From Amphibalanus amphitrite (Eukaryota > Arthropoda > Thecostraca > Balanomorpha > Balanidae), in the NCBI RefSeq assembly GCF_019059575.1, contig NW_024882783.1, positions 124,001-188,000 of the forward strand: a DNA stretch of 64,000 nucleotides. The letters are read 5' to 3'. The notes under the pieces were generated by a model. The model ran no database searches and had not been told where the DNA came from. It was given only the letters and a program-made list of their open reading frames with translations. Positions 25,521 to 36,700 of this stretch are shown one piece after another (position 1 is the stretch's first letter; each line of letters starts with the position of its first letter). Both the position numbers and the translations under genes were made by a program.

Positions 25521-26037
25521 TGGAGGGGGCCGGGTCAAACACCGAACAAACACGGGGAGAGGGCTGGGCGAACACCGAGCTTTCAACGCATAGGCGGTTA
25601 CTCGACAGGCCGAAAAGGGAATGTCAGAGAGTAAGTCACCACAGGAGCTAATGCAAAAGGTAGCTGATATTAGGAAAGATAATTACTGACAGCACGGACA
25701 CGGAAAAAGGCCAAGCTAGTAGTACGAGACACTATAAAGTATCACAAATTACCAAGAACACGTCGCTGGCGGTTCATGGTACGGCACATAATTGCCGCAC
25801 AACTGCTATACGAGGCTCGGGACTTCGGGAGACCAATTCCCCGCTGACCCTGCAGATGCACTATCAGCCAAGCCAGTTCAACAGCCATATCAGAGCGACC
25901 ATGACGTACACAGCTTCCATCGGTACCCCCCCCCCCCCCACCTAGTACCCACCTGTTCAGTATAATCAGCTGAGATGTAGAGCAGCGGCCGCCCTGCCCG
26001 CAGGTGCGCATCTCTGGGGCCGCGGCCGCCGTCAGCT

Positions 26038-26300
26038 GTTGTGGTGTCCCCAAACTAGCTGCCGCCGTAGCCAAAACAAGGCTCTTGTGGGCCTCGTAGC
26101 CGGCGACCAAGATCGCCACCATGTCGTCGCGTTCGACATCGTGGGCCGCGCCGACGATGTTTCCCCGCGCACGGAGCCGGAGGCCGTAAAAGCACGGACA
26201 CTCCAGCAACACGTGCGCCTAATGGTCTGCTGCTTCGCTGCAGACCAGGCAGCGGCCTGTTGGACATTCGGTGTCACTGCTGACTGCACTGGGCGCACTG
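26038..26300 (-). pseudogene. Non-LTR retrotransposon C-terminal knuckle remnant
   Basis: The minus strand reads ECPTGRCLVCSEAADH, a TAG stop (26219-26221), then AHVLLECPCFYGLRLRARGN and AAHDVERDDMVAILVAGYEA. The C-x2-C ... H-x4-C pattern near the end of ORF2 is typical of RNase H-bearing non-LTR elements. The in-frame stop shows it is dead. Upstream the same frame runs into the 99-bp repeats, so little of the original element remains. Confidence 0.6.
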
Positions 26301-26390
26301 GGACGTTGGACTTCTTTCAATCCGGTGGAGATGCTGCCCCGATCATCCCCAGTGGCCCGACCAGCGCTGATAAGTGTAACAGCCTTCTCC

Positions 26391-26588
26391 CTGGTAGCAG
26401 CTCGGACCGGGGCGGGGGCGCCGTGAGCTCCGCGCGCGCACTGGAGCAGAAGCGGCCCGCCGGGACCCATATGTCCCAGTCGTCTCCATCTGGTAGCGGC
26501 TTGGACCGGGGCGGGGGCGCGGTGAGCTCCGCGCGCGCACTGGAGCAGAAGCGGCCCGCCGGAACCCGTATAATCCAGTCGTCTCCAT
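26391..26588. repeat. Two tandem 99-bp units
   Basis: CTGGTAGCAGCTCGGACCGG at 26391 recurs as CTGGTAGCGGCTTGGACCGG at 26490, with a third start (CTGGTAAGCGG) at 26589. Units are about 92% alike. The length is a multiple of three, so frames stay open through both. Confidence 0.85.
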
Positions 26589-26764
26589 CTGGTAAGCGGA
26601 GCAGGGAGCCACCGCCGCCAAACCATCCTCCGCCGGCCCGTCCGAACAGATCCAGACGGCCTCATCCGGCAGCTCCCGGATGCATTCCTCCGCGCAGCAC
26701 GGCCACTACAGATGCTGCGAGGCTGGCCCGCGGGCCGACTGCCATCTGGACGCGCACGCGCAAC

Positions 26765-27203
26765 GGCGGCGCCAGAGAGCTGCTGTGTAGGAACTCGCCC
26801 GTCGGCCAGCTGGACGGAGTCAGAGCAGCCAGATTCACCAACCGGAACTGACGGTCTTCCGACGCAGCGTCTTCAGCACGGCAAGAGACAGGCTCGTCCA
26901 GCGCCTCACTCTCCTCCGTCTGGCATCACACAGGGGTGGAGCTGGGTTAATACAGGCTGACACGGGGAGTAGTTAGGTTTAATACCGATCTGACAAGAGA
27001 CAGGGTACTGGGTCAAACACTGAGCCGACACAGGAGGAACGGCTGGGTCGAACACCGAGCTGACAAGGGGTGGGGGCTGGGTCAAATACCGATCTGACAC
27101 GGGGAGGGGTCTGGGTAAGACATCAGGCTGACACAGAAGAGAGGTTAGATCGAACACCGAGCTGGCACGTGGGAGTAGTTAGGTCAAATACCGACCTGAC
27201 ACG
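26765..27203. repeat. Segmental duplication, copy B
   Basis: Same orientation as 25079-25520 with a 4-bp deletion (CAGGGTACTGGG versus CAGGCCCGGTACTGGG) and few substitutions. The first 85 bases read in frame as RELLCRNSPVGQLDGVRAAR, perhaps a retrotransposon relic. Ends in the same minisatellite. Confidence 0.85.
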
Positions 27204-27237
27204 GGGATTGGACTGGGTCAAAGTTTAGACGTTTCTG

Positions 27238-27336
27238 TCACTGGCGGTGGACCTGCACGTCGCCCTCCCCGTCGGCGCCCACCTTCGGGACCAAGGCCGT
27301 AGCCAGCTCGGCCAGCTCCAGGTCACCCTTGACATT
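27238..27336 (-). CDS. Candidate terminal exon, product unknown
   Basis: The minus strand reads NVKGDLELAELATALVPKV, then GADGEGDVQVHRQ and a TGA stop, after a possible acceptor AAGCTATAG. Codon third positions are mostly G or C and the peptide is acidic-amphipathic, which looks coding. Its phase does not join cleanly to the candidate exon at 27607-27735. It may belong to another gene or to a retrotransposon remnant, since non-LTR remains lie nearby. Confidence 0.35.
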   Translation of the reverse strand, partial: NVKGDLELAELATALVPKVGADGEGDVQVHRQ

Positions 27337-27606
27337 CTATAGCTTAATCTGAACACCAGAACACACAGGTCAGGTCAATTATCAGTATTTTGAGTAAATC
27401 AATAACATTTTACCAGTTTCCCACGCATTTACTTTGATGCACCATAAGAAGCGGCGGTTGCTGTGCACTAACGTTTTCCCTGTAACTACCCCCCCCCCCC
27501 AACACACACACACACAGGCCTGTACCTTCCTGCCGTCCTCTCTTTAGTTCTTGTGTGCGGGTTCCCTCGTCCGTAGCAAGCCCCCCCCCCCCCAGACCCG
27601 ACACAC

Positions 27607-27735
27607 CTGTATCCGATGGGCGTCCGAGCGCGAGACTGTTGGTGATGGCGACGGGTCGCCTGTACGAGCGCGCGCGAACAGTTTTTCTCTGGAATCCCTT
27701 GTGCACTGAAGGTTCGTTTTTCTGGAGGTCGCATC
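27607..27735 (-). CDS. Candidate internal exon, product unknown
   Basis: A strong acceptor (pyrimidine tract ending CCTCGTTGCAG) precedes 129 nt ending CAG|GTGTGT. A further strong donor, ATAG|GTAAGT, lies upstream at 27797, implying a 61-nt intron. Two frames are open across the exon. One begins with ATG right after the acceptor (MRPPEKRTFSAQGIPEKN); the other reads CDLQKNEPSVHKGFQRK. Neither matches a family I know. The splice signals support it; the coding potential is undecided. Confidence 0.3.
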
Positions 27736-27796
27736 CTGCAACGAGGAAAAAAATGTTAAAGAATAGCAAAATCCCAAGGGATGATGCATTACTTAC

Positions 27797-27915
27797 CTAT
27801 ATGGCGGGCATCACCATACAGTTATGAAAATGCCATCAACAGTTAACTGTCAAAAATGGAAATATGGCTTATGTGGCCTGCATCACTATGTTGTCATGAA
27901 AATGCCATCAAAATT
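27797..27915. repeat. Two tandem copies of a ~78-bp unit
   Basis: TATGGCGGGCATCACCATAC, followed by CAGTTATGAAAATGCCATCAA, recurs 78 bp later in altered form (GTGGCCTGCATCACTATGTT, GTCATGAAAATGCCATCAA). Confidence 0.65.
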
Positions 27916-28199
27916 CAAACATGACCATTGACCTTGAGTCTGAGTAGGTATCTTTGTACCGGGCATGAGCCTGAGTTTCTGCTTAGCCTGAATACTCTGA
28001 AACTGGGCTTCAGCCTCTTGGGCTCGGCTGGGCTCTTTGACAAAAGCTTATCACATGAGCAAGTCTCTGACTGAACCGGTCAGCGGTCTATTCAACTCAA
28101 TGTGCTATAAATTGAAAATTTTGATGGAAAACAACATGTAGTTCCATTGATATTTCACTTTTTTGGATCATTTACCTTTCTGTTCTCACAAACCGGAGC

Positions 28200-28315
28200 T
28201 GAGTTTTACATAGGCGTGGGGACAGGGGGGAAAGGGGGCGACCGGAGGGCCATGCCCCCCCCCCCCCCACTTTCGGAGGTGGGGGGGGGGCAGCAATGTT
28301 AACTCCCCCCACTTT
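28200..28315. repeat. Clustered G and C runs
   Basis: Runs of G (28225-28238, 28278-28288) and of C (28256-28269, 28304-28309) alternate within 110 bp and could form hairpins like those of the TTAA elements. No terminal repeats or TTAA pair found. Confidence 0.45.
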
Positions 28316-28739
28316 TTGATGAACTTTTGCGCCTGTATATACCACTCGGCACCCTGAACAGTGAACACCAAAACTTGACGATTCTTCAGGTTCGGCTTCC
28401 CTTCGAAATTCGATGAAGATTTCCTTTTTGTATCTACAGCGTTAAAGTTAATGAGCGCAAATTTCCTTCACTCAATGTAGGAAACCATATCAGAAGCAAC
28501 AAAAGAGAGGGCTGTTGGCAGTATTACGTTGAATACGAGGCGAGGCGTATGATAGCAGTGAAAGAAAAGATTAGACAACAGTGGCCAGAGGACCGAAAAA
28601 CCCATGCTTTGCTGCAAATAAAATAAAAATAAATCTGCTTTGCTGAGCCGAACGCATTGAAAATTGCAGATGCTTTCATCACACTGTCATCATCATATCT
28701 CCATCAAAAGTTACTGTCAAAAACTTATGGTGAGCATTG

Positions 28740-29420
28740 GTGAGATTTCTGGTGACCTCTAGGCTCTACAGTCTACAGGCTTCTGCACACACTGCTAGGG
28801 GCCATGCTGGTCACTGAGGAGCCACGCTTGTCAGTGCCCTTACGCCGGTCTCTAAGAGCTCCAAGTGGTCGATCTCTGAGGATCCCACGCAGTCTTTGGA
28901 GGCTTCACGTCGGCCCCCTGGTTCTTAGGTCATTAAGGACTAAGCTGGTCCATTTTAAGCCTCAGCAGTCAGTATAGGTCTAAGAGCCTCAGGTTGCCCC
29001 AACGGAGTCAATATCGATCTCTTAGGGGCCCTTTGCTGGTTGAGAGCTGATGCCCTAAGCTTTAAGAGGTCCCAACTCGAGTTATGACACCTGCTCTGGC
29101 CCCTGATGGCTCCATGTCGTCCTCAGAGGCCTCACTCCGACCTCTGAGGTCTCATGCTGGCCTTTGAAGGCCCCATACGAACAGATGAACCCACGCTGGC
29201 CTCAGGGCCCTACGAACGATGGCCTTAAGAGGCCCCTGCTGACCTCATGGAACCCAGGGAACATCTAGAAGCCTATACCGGCCTTTGAAGGCCTCGTGCC
29301 GGCCTCTAAGGGTCTTCTCCGAGGGCCCAGTTCTGCACAAGGGCTTAAAACGGCTGGCGAGGTCCTCGAGATCGCCTCTGATGGTTTCTGAGGGCTTAGC
29401 CGTAGGAGGACCGAGGAGAG
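28740..29420. repeat. Degenerate tandem array of GGCC-rich units, about 30-35 bp
   Basis: Words such as CTGAGG, GGCCTC, CATGCTGG and TTTGAAGGCC recur every 30-35 bases over 680 bp, for example GGCCTTTGAAGGCCCC at 29160 and GGCCTTTGAAGGCCTC at 29281. Units are strongly diverged, so it looks like an old minisatellite. No coding frame. Confidence 0.6.
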
Positions 29421-29513
29421 CAATTAGATGCATCGAGAGTATTCCGATAGGGTTTTGGTAGAAGGGATGTAACTACCTGACATAATGACATAAATGACCG
29501 TGAATTGATCGAC

Positions 29514-29972
29514 CTAGCGGCTGAGGAGATCTCTAAAAATAAGCCTCCAGGCTCTAAACAAGCCTAAAAATACATCACTTGAGCGGATCAACATTGACAC
29601 CCATGACTTTCCACGTGGCACGGCAAGGGCCGGGCCGGAAGTTGCGGGGTCACAAAAATAGGTGGAGCGGTGTGTTCGAGACTGGCGGGTGCCAGCGAGG
29701 GCCGGGCAGCGGAGCAGCACGTGCTCCAGGACATAAAACTCTTCTCGGCACACGGCGCAGAGCGCCGCGGGGCACCGCTTGTCCAGGCACTGTTGGCCTG
29801 CCGCGGAGGGGAGACGGCCGATTTGGTGTACGTACTGGAGCGAGCGGCCCCAGTGGCCTGCCCTCATGTGGTGCACCGAAACGGCGTCCCCCCGGTCCTC
29901 TCAAAGGATGGGGACTGCTGCGTGCTCCCGAAGAGTGGCTTGAATAGTGACTCGGACCAGTTGCTGCACCAT
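29514..29972 (-). mobile_element. Second non-LTR retrotransposon C-terminus, head to head with the first
   Basis: The minus strand reads MVQQLVRVTIQATLREHA, an in-frame stop, then VHHMRAGHWGRSLQYVHQIG and CAVCREEFYVLEHVLLRCPA. This corresponds to the C-terminal knuckle region of the plus-strand copy but is clearly diverged. It therefore comes from a separate insertion rather than a 5' inversion of the same one. The two fragments meet at about 29972. Confidence 0.7.
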
Positions 29973-30662
29973 TGACGCGAGGCCTCCCGGCGTCCCAGAA
30001 GACCCTGCTAGGAGCCGCCATCTGGACCGAACTAGCGGCCCTGGCCGGTCCGTCCCGCCGGATCCACCTGCAGTGGGTGCCGTCCCATTGCGGCGTCGAC
30101 GGTAACGAGCGCGCCGGCCAGATCGCCAAGGAGGCGGCCGCGCTCCCCCAGGCGGCGGTCCCGGTGGACGTCGCTACCGCCCACCGTGCGGCCGTTAGAA
30201 TGGCCCGCGACCGCACCACCGCCGTCTGGCCGGAGGGCTGGTACCGGACCCTGATGGGGAACCGGCTGCCGCTACCGGTCGCGACGGGGGACAGATCGTC
30301 GGCCGTCGACGTCCATCAACTCCGCGCGGGCCACTGGTCAGGATCCCGCCAATACCTTCACCATATTGGACGGAACTCTTCCGAAGATTGCCGCCAGTGC
30401 CCTGACTGTGCCCTGACTGTGCGGCGGGCCGGTGCACCGTGTGCCGGGAGGAGGCCGACACGCCCCGGCACCTCTTCTTCCGGTGCCCGGCCCTCATGGG
30501 CTGGCGTCTCCGGAGGTACGGGACGATTTTCCCGAGCCCGGAAGACGTCCGCGACGACGGAGAGGTGGCGGCCCTGGCGGCCGCCGTGAGGGACCTCCAG
30601 AGCCGCACGGCTACACCGCGGTAACGCGGCTGGAGGGAACAACAACAACAACAACAACAACA
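29972..30662 (+). mobile_element. 5'-truncated non-LTR retrotransposon: RNase H, C-terminal zinc knuckle, (AAC)n tail
   Basis: The frame from about 29985 reads RRIHLQWVPSHCGVDGNERA, the signature of the RNase H domain carried by I-, R1- and LOA-type non-LTR elements. It runs on through VHQLRAGHWSGSRQYLHHIG. A tandem 11-bp duplication (30399-30409/30410-30420) shifts the frame. The continuation RCTVCREEADTPRHLFFRCP is a CCHC-like knuckle, and the frame stops at 30622-30624. Sixteen bases later comes an (AAC)n tail (30638-30662), as expected at a target-primed 3' end. Endonuclease and reverse transcriptase are absent. Confidence 0.85.
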
Positions 30663-33319
30663 AGGCCGCACAATGAACCGCCCGGGTAGCGAGCGGGCGT
30701 CCGAGGGCGGGGCGACCGCTTGTTTCGCCACGTCGTTCGTGCTCTCATTCCCCTCGATCCTGCAGTGGGCAGGAGCCTGGAACCCACTGCAGGATTACTT
30801 CACGACGCTCGGCCATGTTTAACAAGGTCTTCCATGCCTATCTCCGCGCCGAGGGTGGAGGCCTCACCTGGGCGGAAGCTCCTCCCCTGAATAGACTCAG
30901 GGCGGCTCGCAAGTCGAAGCACACGACGACCGAGGCGGGGGACGTCCCATCCCAAACCCTCTCCAGAGCCGCCCGCAGGTGAATCTGCTGCTAGACTGAC
31001 AAGCGTGGCGAAAAATTCGGTGACCGCCATTCGCCGAAAAAATTCTGCGGCCGCCCTGCTCCGAAAACTTGCGGCCGCCATGCGCTGAATTCGACGCATG
31101 CGAAGTTACGCCGGAGCTGAAATTTTCGGCGCAATCCCCGCCACCACGCCGGACATATTCGGCATCACGTGTATTGTTTTCCAGTCTGGCAACAGGAACG
31201 GAAAAATTATAGTCATTTGATGTTTCAACTGGATGAATTGCTTTGAAATGTCCAAGGAAGTGGCCCTTGAAAGCCGCTCTTCTGTAAAACTAACTGGCGC
31301 AGTTTAGAAGCTACTTGACAGTTGCCACAGCCAAGTTGATTTCAATTTTCAAATTTGCGGAATTTTAGCTCAAAATTAGGTAGGTAGATGTGGTAGGTAT
31401 AGATTAATATTTGTGGTTCTCATTGCAATGTCAACCTGCAGATTTTACAGCATTAAGTGTTTCTGCTTTTTATGACACAGATGCTGGGTGAAGATGAGTA
31501 AATTCACAAAAGAGAGGAAACACTTTGACCAGAGCATGGCCATGGACATTCACCTAAGTTACAAGCTTGCATTTCATACAAGGCTATTGTGCCTTTTCAG
31601 TAACAGCAGCAGGTCAGCAAACTCATCCACCAACTGTGCCCCTGCAACTGGGGGAAGCAGGGAAATGAAGTGTGACTAATGGTTGTGACAAAGCCTATCT
31701 ATTCATCTGAGTCTGTCTCAGCTGAGTCTTCATGGGTGGAAGCACTAATAGTCATGCAATGTCTGTAACTGTTATGAGGTAAAACAGTAGCTGCAATGTT
31801 GGATTATATACAAAATACATACCTATGAGGCAGAAAAAAAGAAATCTGCCAAGTTAAATGCAAATAATTTTATAAAAAGGTAAATATAATCAACCATGGT
31901 GATCAACCATGTCTATGAATATAGAAAATTGACAGAAGTCAAAGCAAGGTTGTCAAACAGCACAGCTGCCACATACCAAAAATACTCTATTAATTCAGAT
32001 TTAAAAATGGATACACCCATAAATGATCACATTGATACATGCTTATGCAATCTCCAAATTAACATTGCCATACAATGTCCAGCAAAAATCCGCAGCATAG
32101 GTACCTATCAAAATTAGGTGCCGGGGACCCCAAAAGCCTTAAAACTATCAATTGACACCACAGGCAAAGTTTTAGGATTTTATAATTTATAAAACAATGT
32201 ATGATTTTTCCCCTTTATCATAAAGACCACAGGCCAGCCAATGACCATGCACAACAACACAATTGGACAGTGATGAAATTTAACCATACCTCTGGGAAAA
32301 AAATCACATATTCATTGCTCTAATCTACACTGGATATTACCTTTAAAAAAATTGAGCCAAGATGGTCTAGAACCCTACCAACCAGGACTTCGGAAATGGC
32401 ATTCGGAATTATGTAGGAATTGTCGGAATTATGTGTAGGCACTACACATGGCTAGTTTATTATTTCTTGACAATAAAATGGCTAATAACATTTTCTTTTG
32501 TAATCAGCTAGATCAGCACCACTGATAGGCAATATAACATCTATATATAAAAGTAAATGAACACTCAGTAGCTGGCAACGCTGCAGACTTGTGCCGTCTG
32601 CAGTGTTTAACTTTGTGACTCTGCGTAAGAGGTTGGTAAATTGATTGATTTTCCCCAAATATTCCAAACTGACTTTGGAGCATAAGCAAGATAATGCTGT
32701 TCTTGCAACAAAACTAGATTTTAAGGATTCATAACTGTGACTGTGACTGTCTTGAGCAGGCTCAGCTCAACAGCCCCTATTTGAGTAGAAATATAGAACA
32801 GCATGTCAATATATTGACAGTGGTAGTCTATTTATTATAAGGAAAAGGTCATCTCATTCAAGCACAGGAAAATCAAGCTTGACAAACATGGCATGCCTAA
32901 ATCTAATGCTGTGGCCATGCTCTTGGGCTTAGAAAAGTGGGGCAACAATACAAAATACCAAAATACATAGTAGTATGCCATACAGCCGAATGCTTACCTT
33001 TCTATTTCCACCCATCGTTATCCACTCGCCTAGAGCACAATCCAAACGCCAACCAAACGCGACACGACTCTTCCAACACAGAAAAACGCACATGGAAATT
33101 GCCGCGAGAACTTTCTCGGCGCCGCCGACGTTGCTTACCAACGGCTTCAAGCCTTGCAACAGCTGACGATTAGCGAGAACTGACTTCTTTTCATGGACGA
33201 CCAATCAGAACCGGTCTTACAAAAATGCCAACCAATCAAAATGTCGCTCTAAAAGGGCGATGCTATCGCCACGTGGTGGTGAAAAAACACACTAATCTAG
33301 GATAGCATTTTACATAGGA
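30663..33319. other. No gene recognised
   Basis: 30663-31150 is GC-rich with GCGGCCGCC words and a few repeated AAAAATTC motifs. 31150-32930 is A/T-rich and featureless. At 33205-33240 two CCAATCA boxes sit beside a moderately GC-rich block (33030-33260), which could be a promoter in either direction; no exon confirmed. Confidence 0.45.
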
Positions 33320-33500
33320 GTATTCTCAAGGACGAACGGGCGCGTCCATGGATTTCGGATGATTGGTATATCGCTTCATCGTCCATGATAATGCCCGGAA
33401 CTGCTATTAGGAATTCATGGACAGCGAGACGTCCATGCAATCCCAGCCGTCCACGTTAATACCCTAAAAACCGCAAATTGTCCATGGGTTTACAACATTT
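33320..33500. repeat. Second GTCCATG word cluster
   Basis: GTCCATG or CATGGAC occurs at about 33346, 33381, 33416, 33431 and 33480 and GTCCACG at 33449. The spacing is irregular. Probably related to the cluster at 14300-14620. Confidence 0.4.
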
Positions 33501-33609
33501 CAAGCACACGCTAGATTATGGACACTTCACTATGGCGAATTGAAAGCGACCAGGGGCGATAGTCGCATTTGCCTCATGTTCGGCGGAAATCGGTAAGTTC
33601 CAACATATG

Positions 33610-33757
33610 CGCAACATTTTCTATATTTGGGTACGATGACGTCGTCAGCGTACCCATTTTTGGAAGGTGCGTACCCATATATAGAAAATCCTTCCAAAAA
33701 TGGAAGGCTTTCTAAAAATGGAAGATTTGACCACAGTTTCCCCGACTGATATGGGTT
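33610..33757. mobile_element. Small MITE with TTGGAAGG palindromes, copy 2
   Basis: On the minus strand it reads ATCAGTCGGGGAAACTGTGG, then GTCAAATCTTCCATTTTTAG, matching the element at 13363. GGGTACG/CGTACCC words replace part of the centre. Boundaries at the low-coordinate side are uncertain. Confidence 0.55.
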
Positions 33758-36700
33758 TGGGTGGCTGGATACAGAGGCCCACAGGGGCGTGGCAATGACA
33801 GAGCTCGACCAGCGGCGACGCCCGCGTCCGTCGTCATGGAAACGGACACAAAACAGCTGGTGCATTCAGCCACCGACTGAGTCATCGCTGTCACGGCATG
33901 GCTGCCCGCCCGCGAGGGGCAAAAGGTCCGCTAATGGGATAATGGCCGCTCGAGGGACGGGTGGGGGAGTTGGGGGGGGGGAGGGGGAGACACGCCAGGG
34001 ACGGGCGGCTGGAACCAGCGAGGCAGCTGCTGTTTTCAAACCTGAGTGAAGCGGGACTGAATGGACGATTCCACGTCCATTCGACTCGGAGATCGGCGTT
34101 GAGCGGACGCAAAAGCGCACAATGTGCAGCTCGCAAAATCAAAAACATGTGGCATTGTCCGTGCCCCCTCTCCATAACGCCCCCGCTTTTGATTAGGTAT
34201 TCCATCGATTTTCTGTCAATCATAACTGTCGCACAGCAAAGTACTGTGGTATACAGATATTTATGCTCACAAAAATAAGCGGTACACAGAAACCTTCAAC
34301 CTACGTCCTAATGACAATCAGCTCACATTTAACAAATGTCACTACATTGTGGTCACTCTACCAAAAGAGCTACCGAAGATTATAATAGAGCTACCGCGCG
34401 GCGCTCCGACGCTTCATCCGTGGGGGAGGGGGGGAGGGAGAGATGGGGAGGGAAGGGAAGAGGGGAGGTGACCCCGACGGTAGGTATGTCAAGAATGCAG
34501 CCTCCAGACCTGTCGGGTCAATAGGAATCCGGAAGGCGCCAGGGAGATTACGAAACCCCTCCAAAGCTTCAAAGGATTGTCACCTAGCGAAAAGTCGCAC
34601 CCAGGCCAGGCTACGTCGAGAGGCAGTGAGTGAGCGTGCAATTCGACACTGAATGAGAGATTCGCGCACAATGCTACAGAAAGCTTTGCACGAAATCTGT
34701 CCAGCTTCATTGTAGCCAAACGTCATTGTAGCGCCTTTTTAGTGTATCCTGTGTATACCAATCAATCAAAATCCCACAAGTGATGATGCAATTTGCGACT
34801 TTTGAACAATCTCTGATTATAAGGAAACCCAGGTGGATGGTATAACTACAGCGAAGCGAATACTCGCCTCAAGGCTGTTACAGCGCCGGGGCCTGTTTGG
34901 TCGGCTTAGCGGCAAATAGTCCAGCTCTGGCGGCCTTGGATTTGGAAATGCAGGCGGAACCGCAAAACGATCCTGATAGCCGGTGGACGGCCGTAGACCG
35001 TCGACTCGGCCTCGCCGGTGGGACTCGTATAGACCGTGGCGGGGTGTGGGTGCCCGGGGCTGTCCGTGGCCCTTGGTAATACGCCATGAGCAGGTGCGAG
35101 GCGGGGTAAGACGCCACTCTACCCTCCCCTCGTCCTGCGTAGGAAAGCGGAGCGGCGCACCTGTCGCTGACCGGGCGGACGGTCGAAGGCAGCCATCCGC
35201 AACCCACCGGCCCCGGCGACCGGGTGAGGGACGGGGGGGGGGGTGCGGACCGAGCCCTCCCCAACCCCTACCCCTACCCCGCCCTGCCCCACCCGCCGGA
35301 CAGGCCACGGGCGCGGCCGCCGCGCCGGTCAGATGACGTCACTCCTCCCCCGTTCAGGGGAGGGGTGGCGAGGAGACGAGACGGGGGGGGGGGGGTTATT
35401 GAGCGAGACAGCTAGAGATGAGACACCGACGGACTCCGCGGGAGCTGCAGCTGACTGAGAGACGCCCAGACACGTGGGAGGGTACGGGAAACTGGTCAGT
35501 GTTCCGGTTCAGGAAACAGTGGGACGTCAGCGCCAGAAACCCTTTGTCTGGTGAAGTGATATTGGTCGCAAGGAGCCTAAAAATGTCAGCTTCAGGGGAT
35601 ATGATATCCTTTCATTTTGTTCGAAATATAGCCACGAAGAACAAAGAAAGAACGTCTCAATCAAGACAGAGGGCTCCAACCAGTGGACACTCAATCATAA
35701 TTAGATAAAAATCAGCAATACACTCCACAATCCAGCTACTTTTAGCAAGCTAAACACAAACATCCTTCGAACGACAAGGATAGGGTCCACCTGCTCGGCG
35801 ACTCGTGTAGAGGCCATCACGGTGTCTGGGGGTAACGCTTCCGTTCCCACCGCCGCGTACGAAGCAAGCGGCGGAGGCGGCGGCGGCGGCGGCGGCGGTA
35901 GGGTCATCAGAACTGCCAGCGGTGCGCAGCGGGACACCGAGCGAGAAATCACCTCCGGTGCCACCGCACTTCCTGGGCCTGGCCAGCTGGCGGAGCGGGC
36001 GTCCTCCGCTGCGGCCACACCCCGCCGAACACGCCATGGACACGGCGGATACGATGGTTTAAATTCGGAGGAAATTTAAACGTATAGTCGGATCGGTTTG
36101 GGCGCTGTCACCGTCTCGCCTCAAAAGCTTGACAAAACTCCCTCGCCTCACAGCTTCTCGACTTTGCTTCGGAGAGCGTCAACGGTGAATCGTCCCTTTT
36201 GTGCGGCCTGTTATCCCGAGCGACGGAGACGGGGCAGATTAGACGCCATCGAGCGCCACAATAAATCACTCCGAAACGGCGCACCATTCTGTCGCGGGGA
36301 GTTTTTGCGACAGTCCGAAAATCGACTGAGGCGAGGCTATGCGGCTATGGGACGGCAGGCGGGTGACTCATGGTTCTAAAGGCGCTCCGCGGACTGGCGC
36401 TCAGACGAATACTGCAGCTGAGTGGACCGGCGCCGGGCGAGCCACGGCTGAGGGGATTGCCGATACTGGCGTCGACAGTTTGCATTAACGACATTCTTTT
36501 GGACACGAGTCAGCTCGTGTGTACCGCGCAGATATCGTGTCGAGATCTTGTCTTAACTTATGGTGACAGCTGATGTTATAATGCCCAAACAAAGAGGGGA
36601 TTATGAAGTTAGCTAGGAACAACGATAAAGCATATGCAGACCCTGTCAACACTGAAGTATTCCTGACGTCGTGCAGCTGCACTTATCAACCACACGCCTC

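Noticed and set aside
24883..27100. Long open frames through the minisatellite blocks (for example 270 aa at 26039-26851)
   Set aside because: They run through tandem repeats in GC-rich DNA; the supported coding remnant here is the minus-strand retrotransposon piece.
29514..30662. A single retrotransposon insertion with 5' inversion (twin priming)
   Set aside because: Both fragments include the same C-terminal region and differ considerably, so they must be two separate copies.
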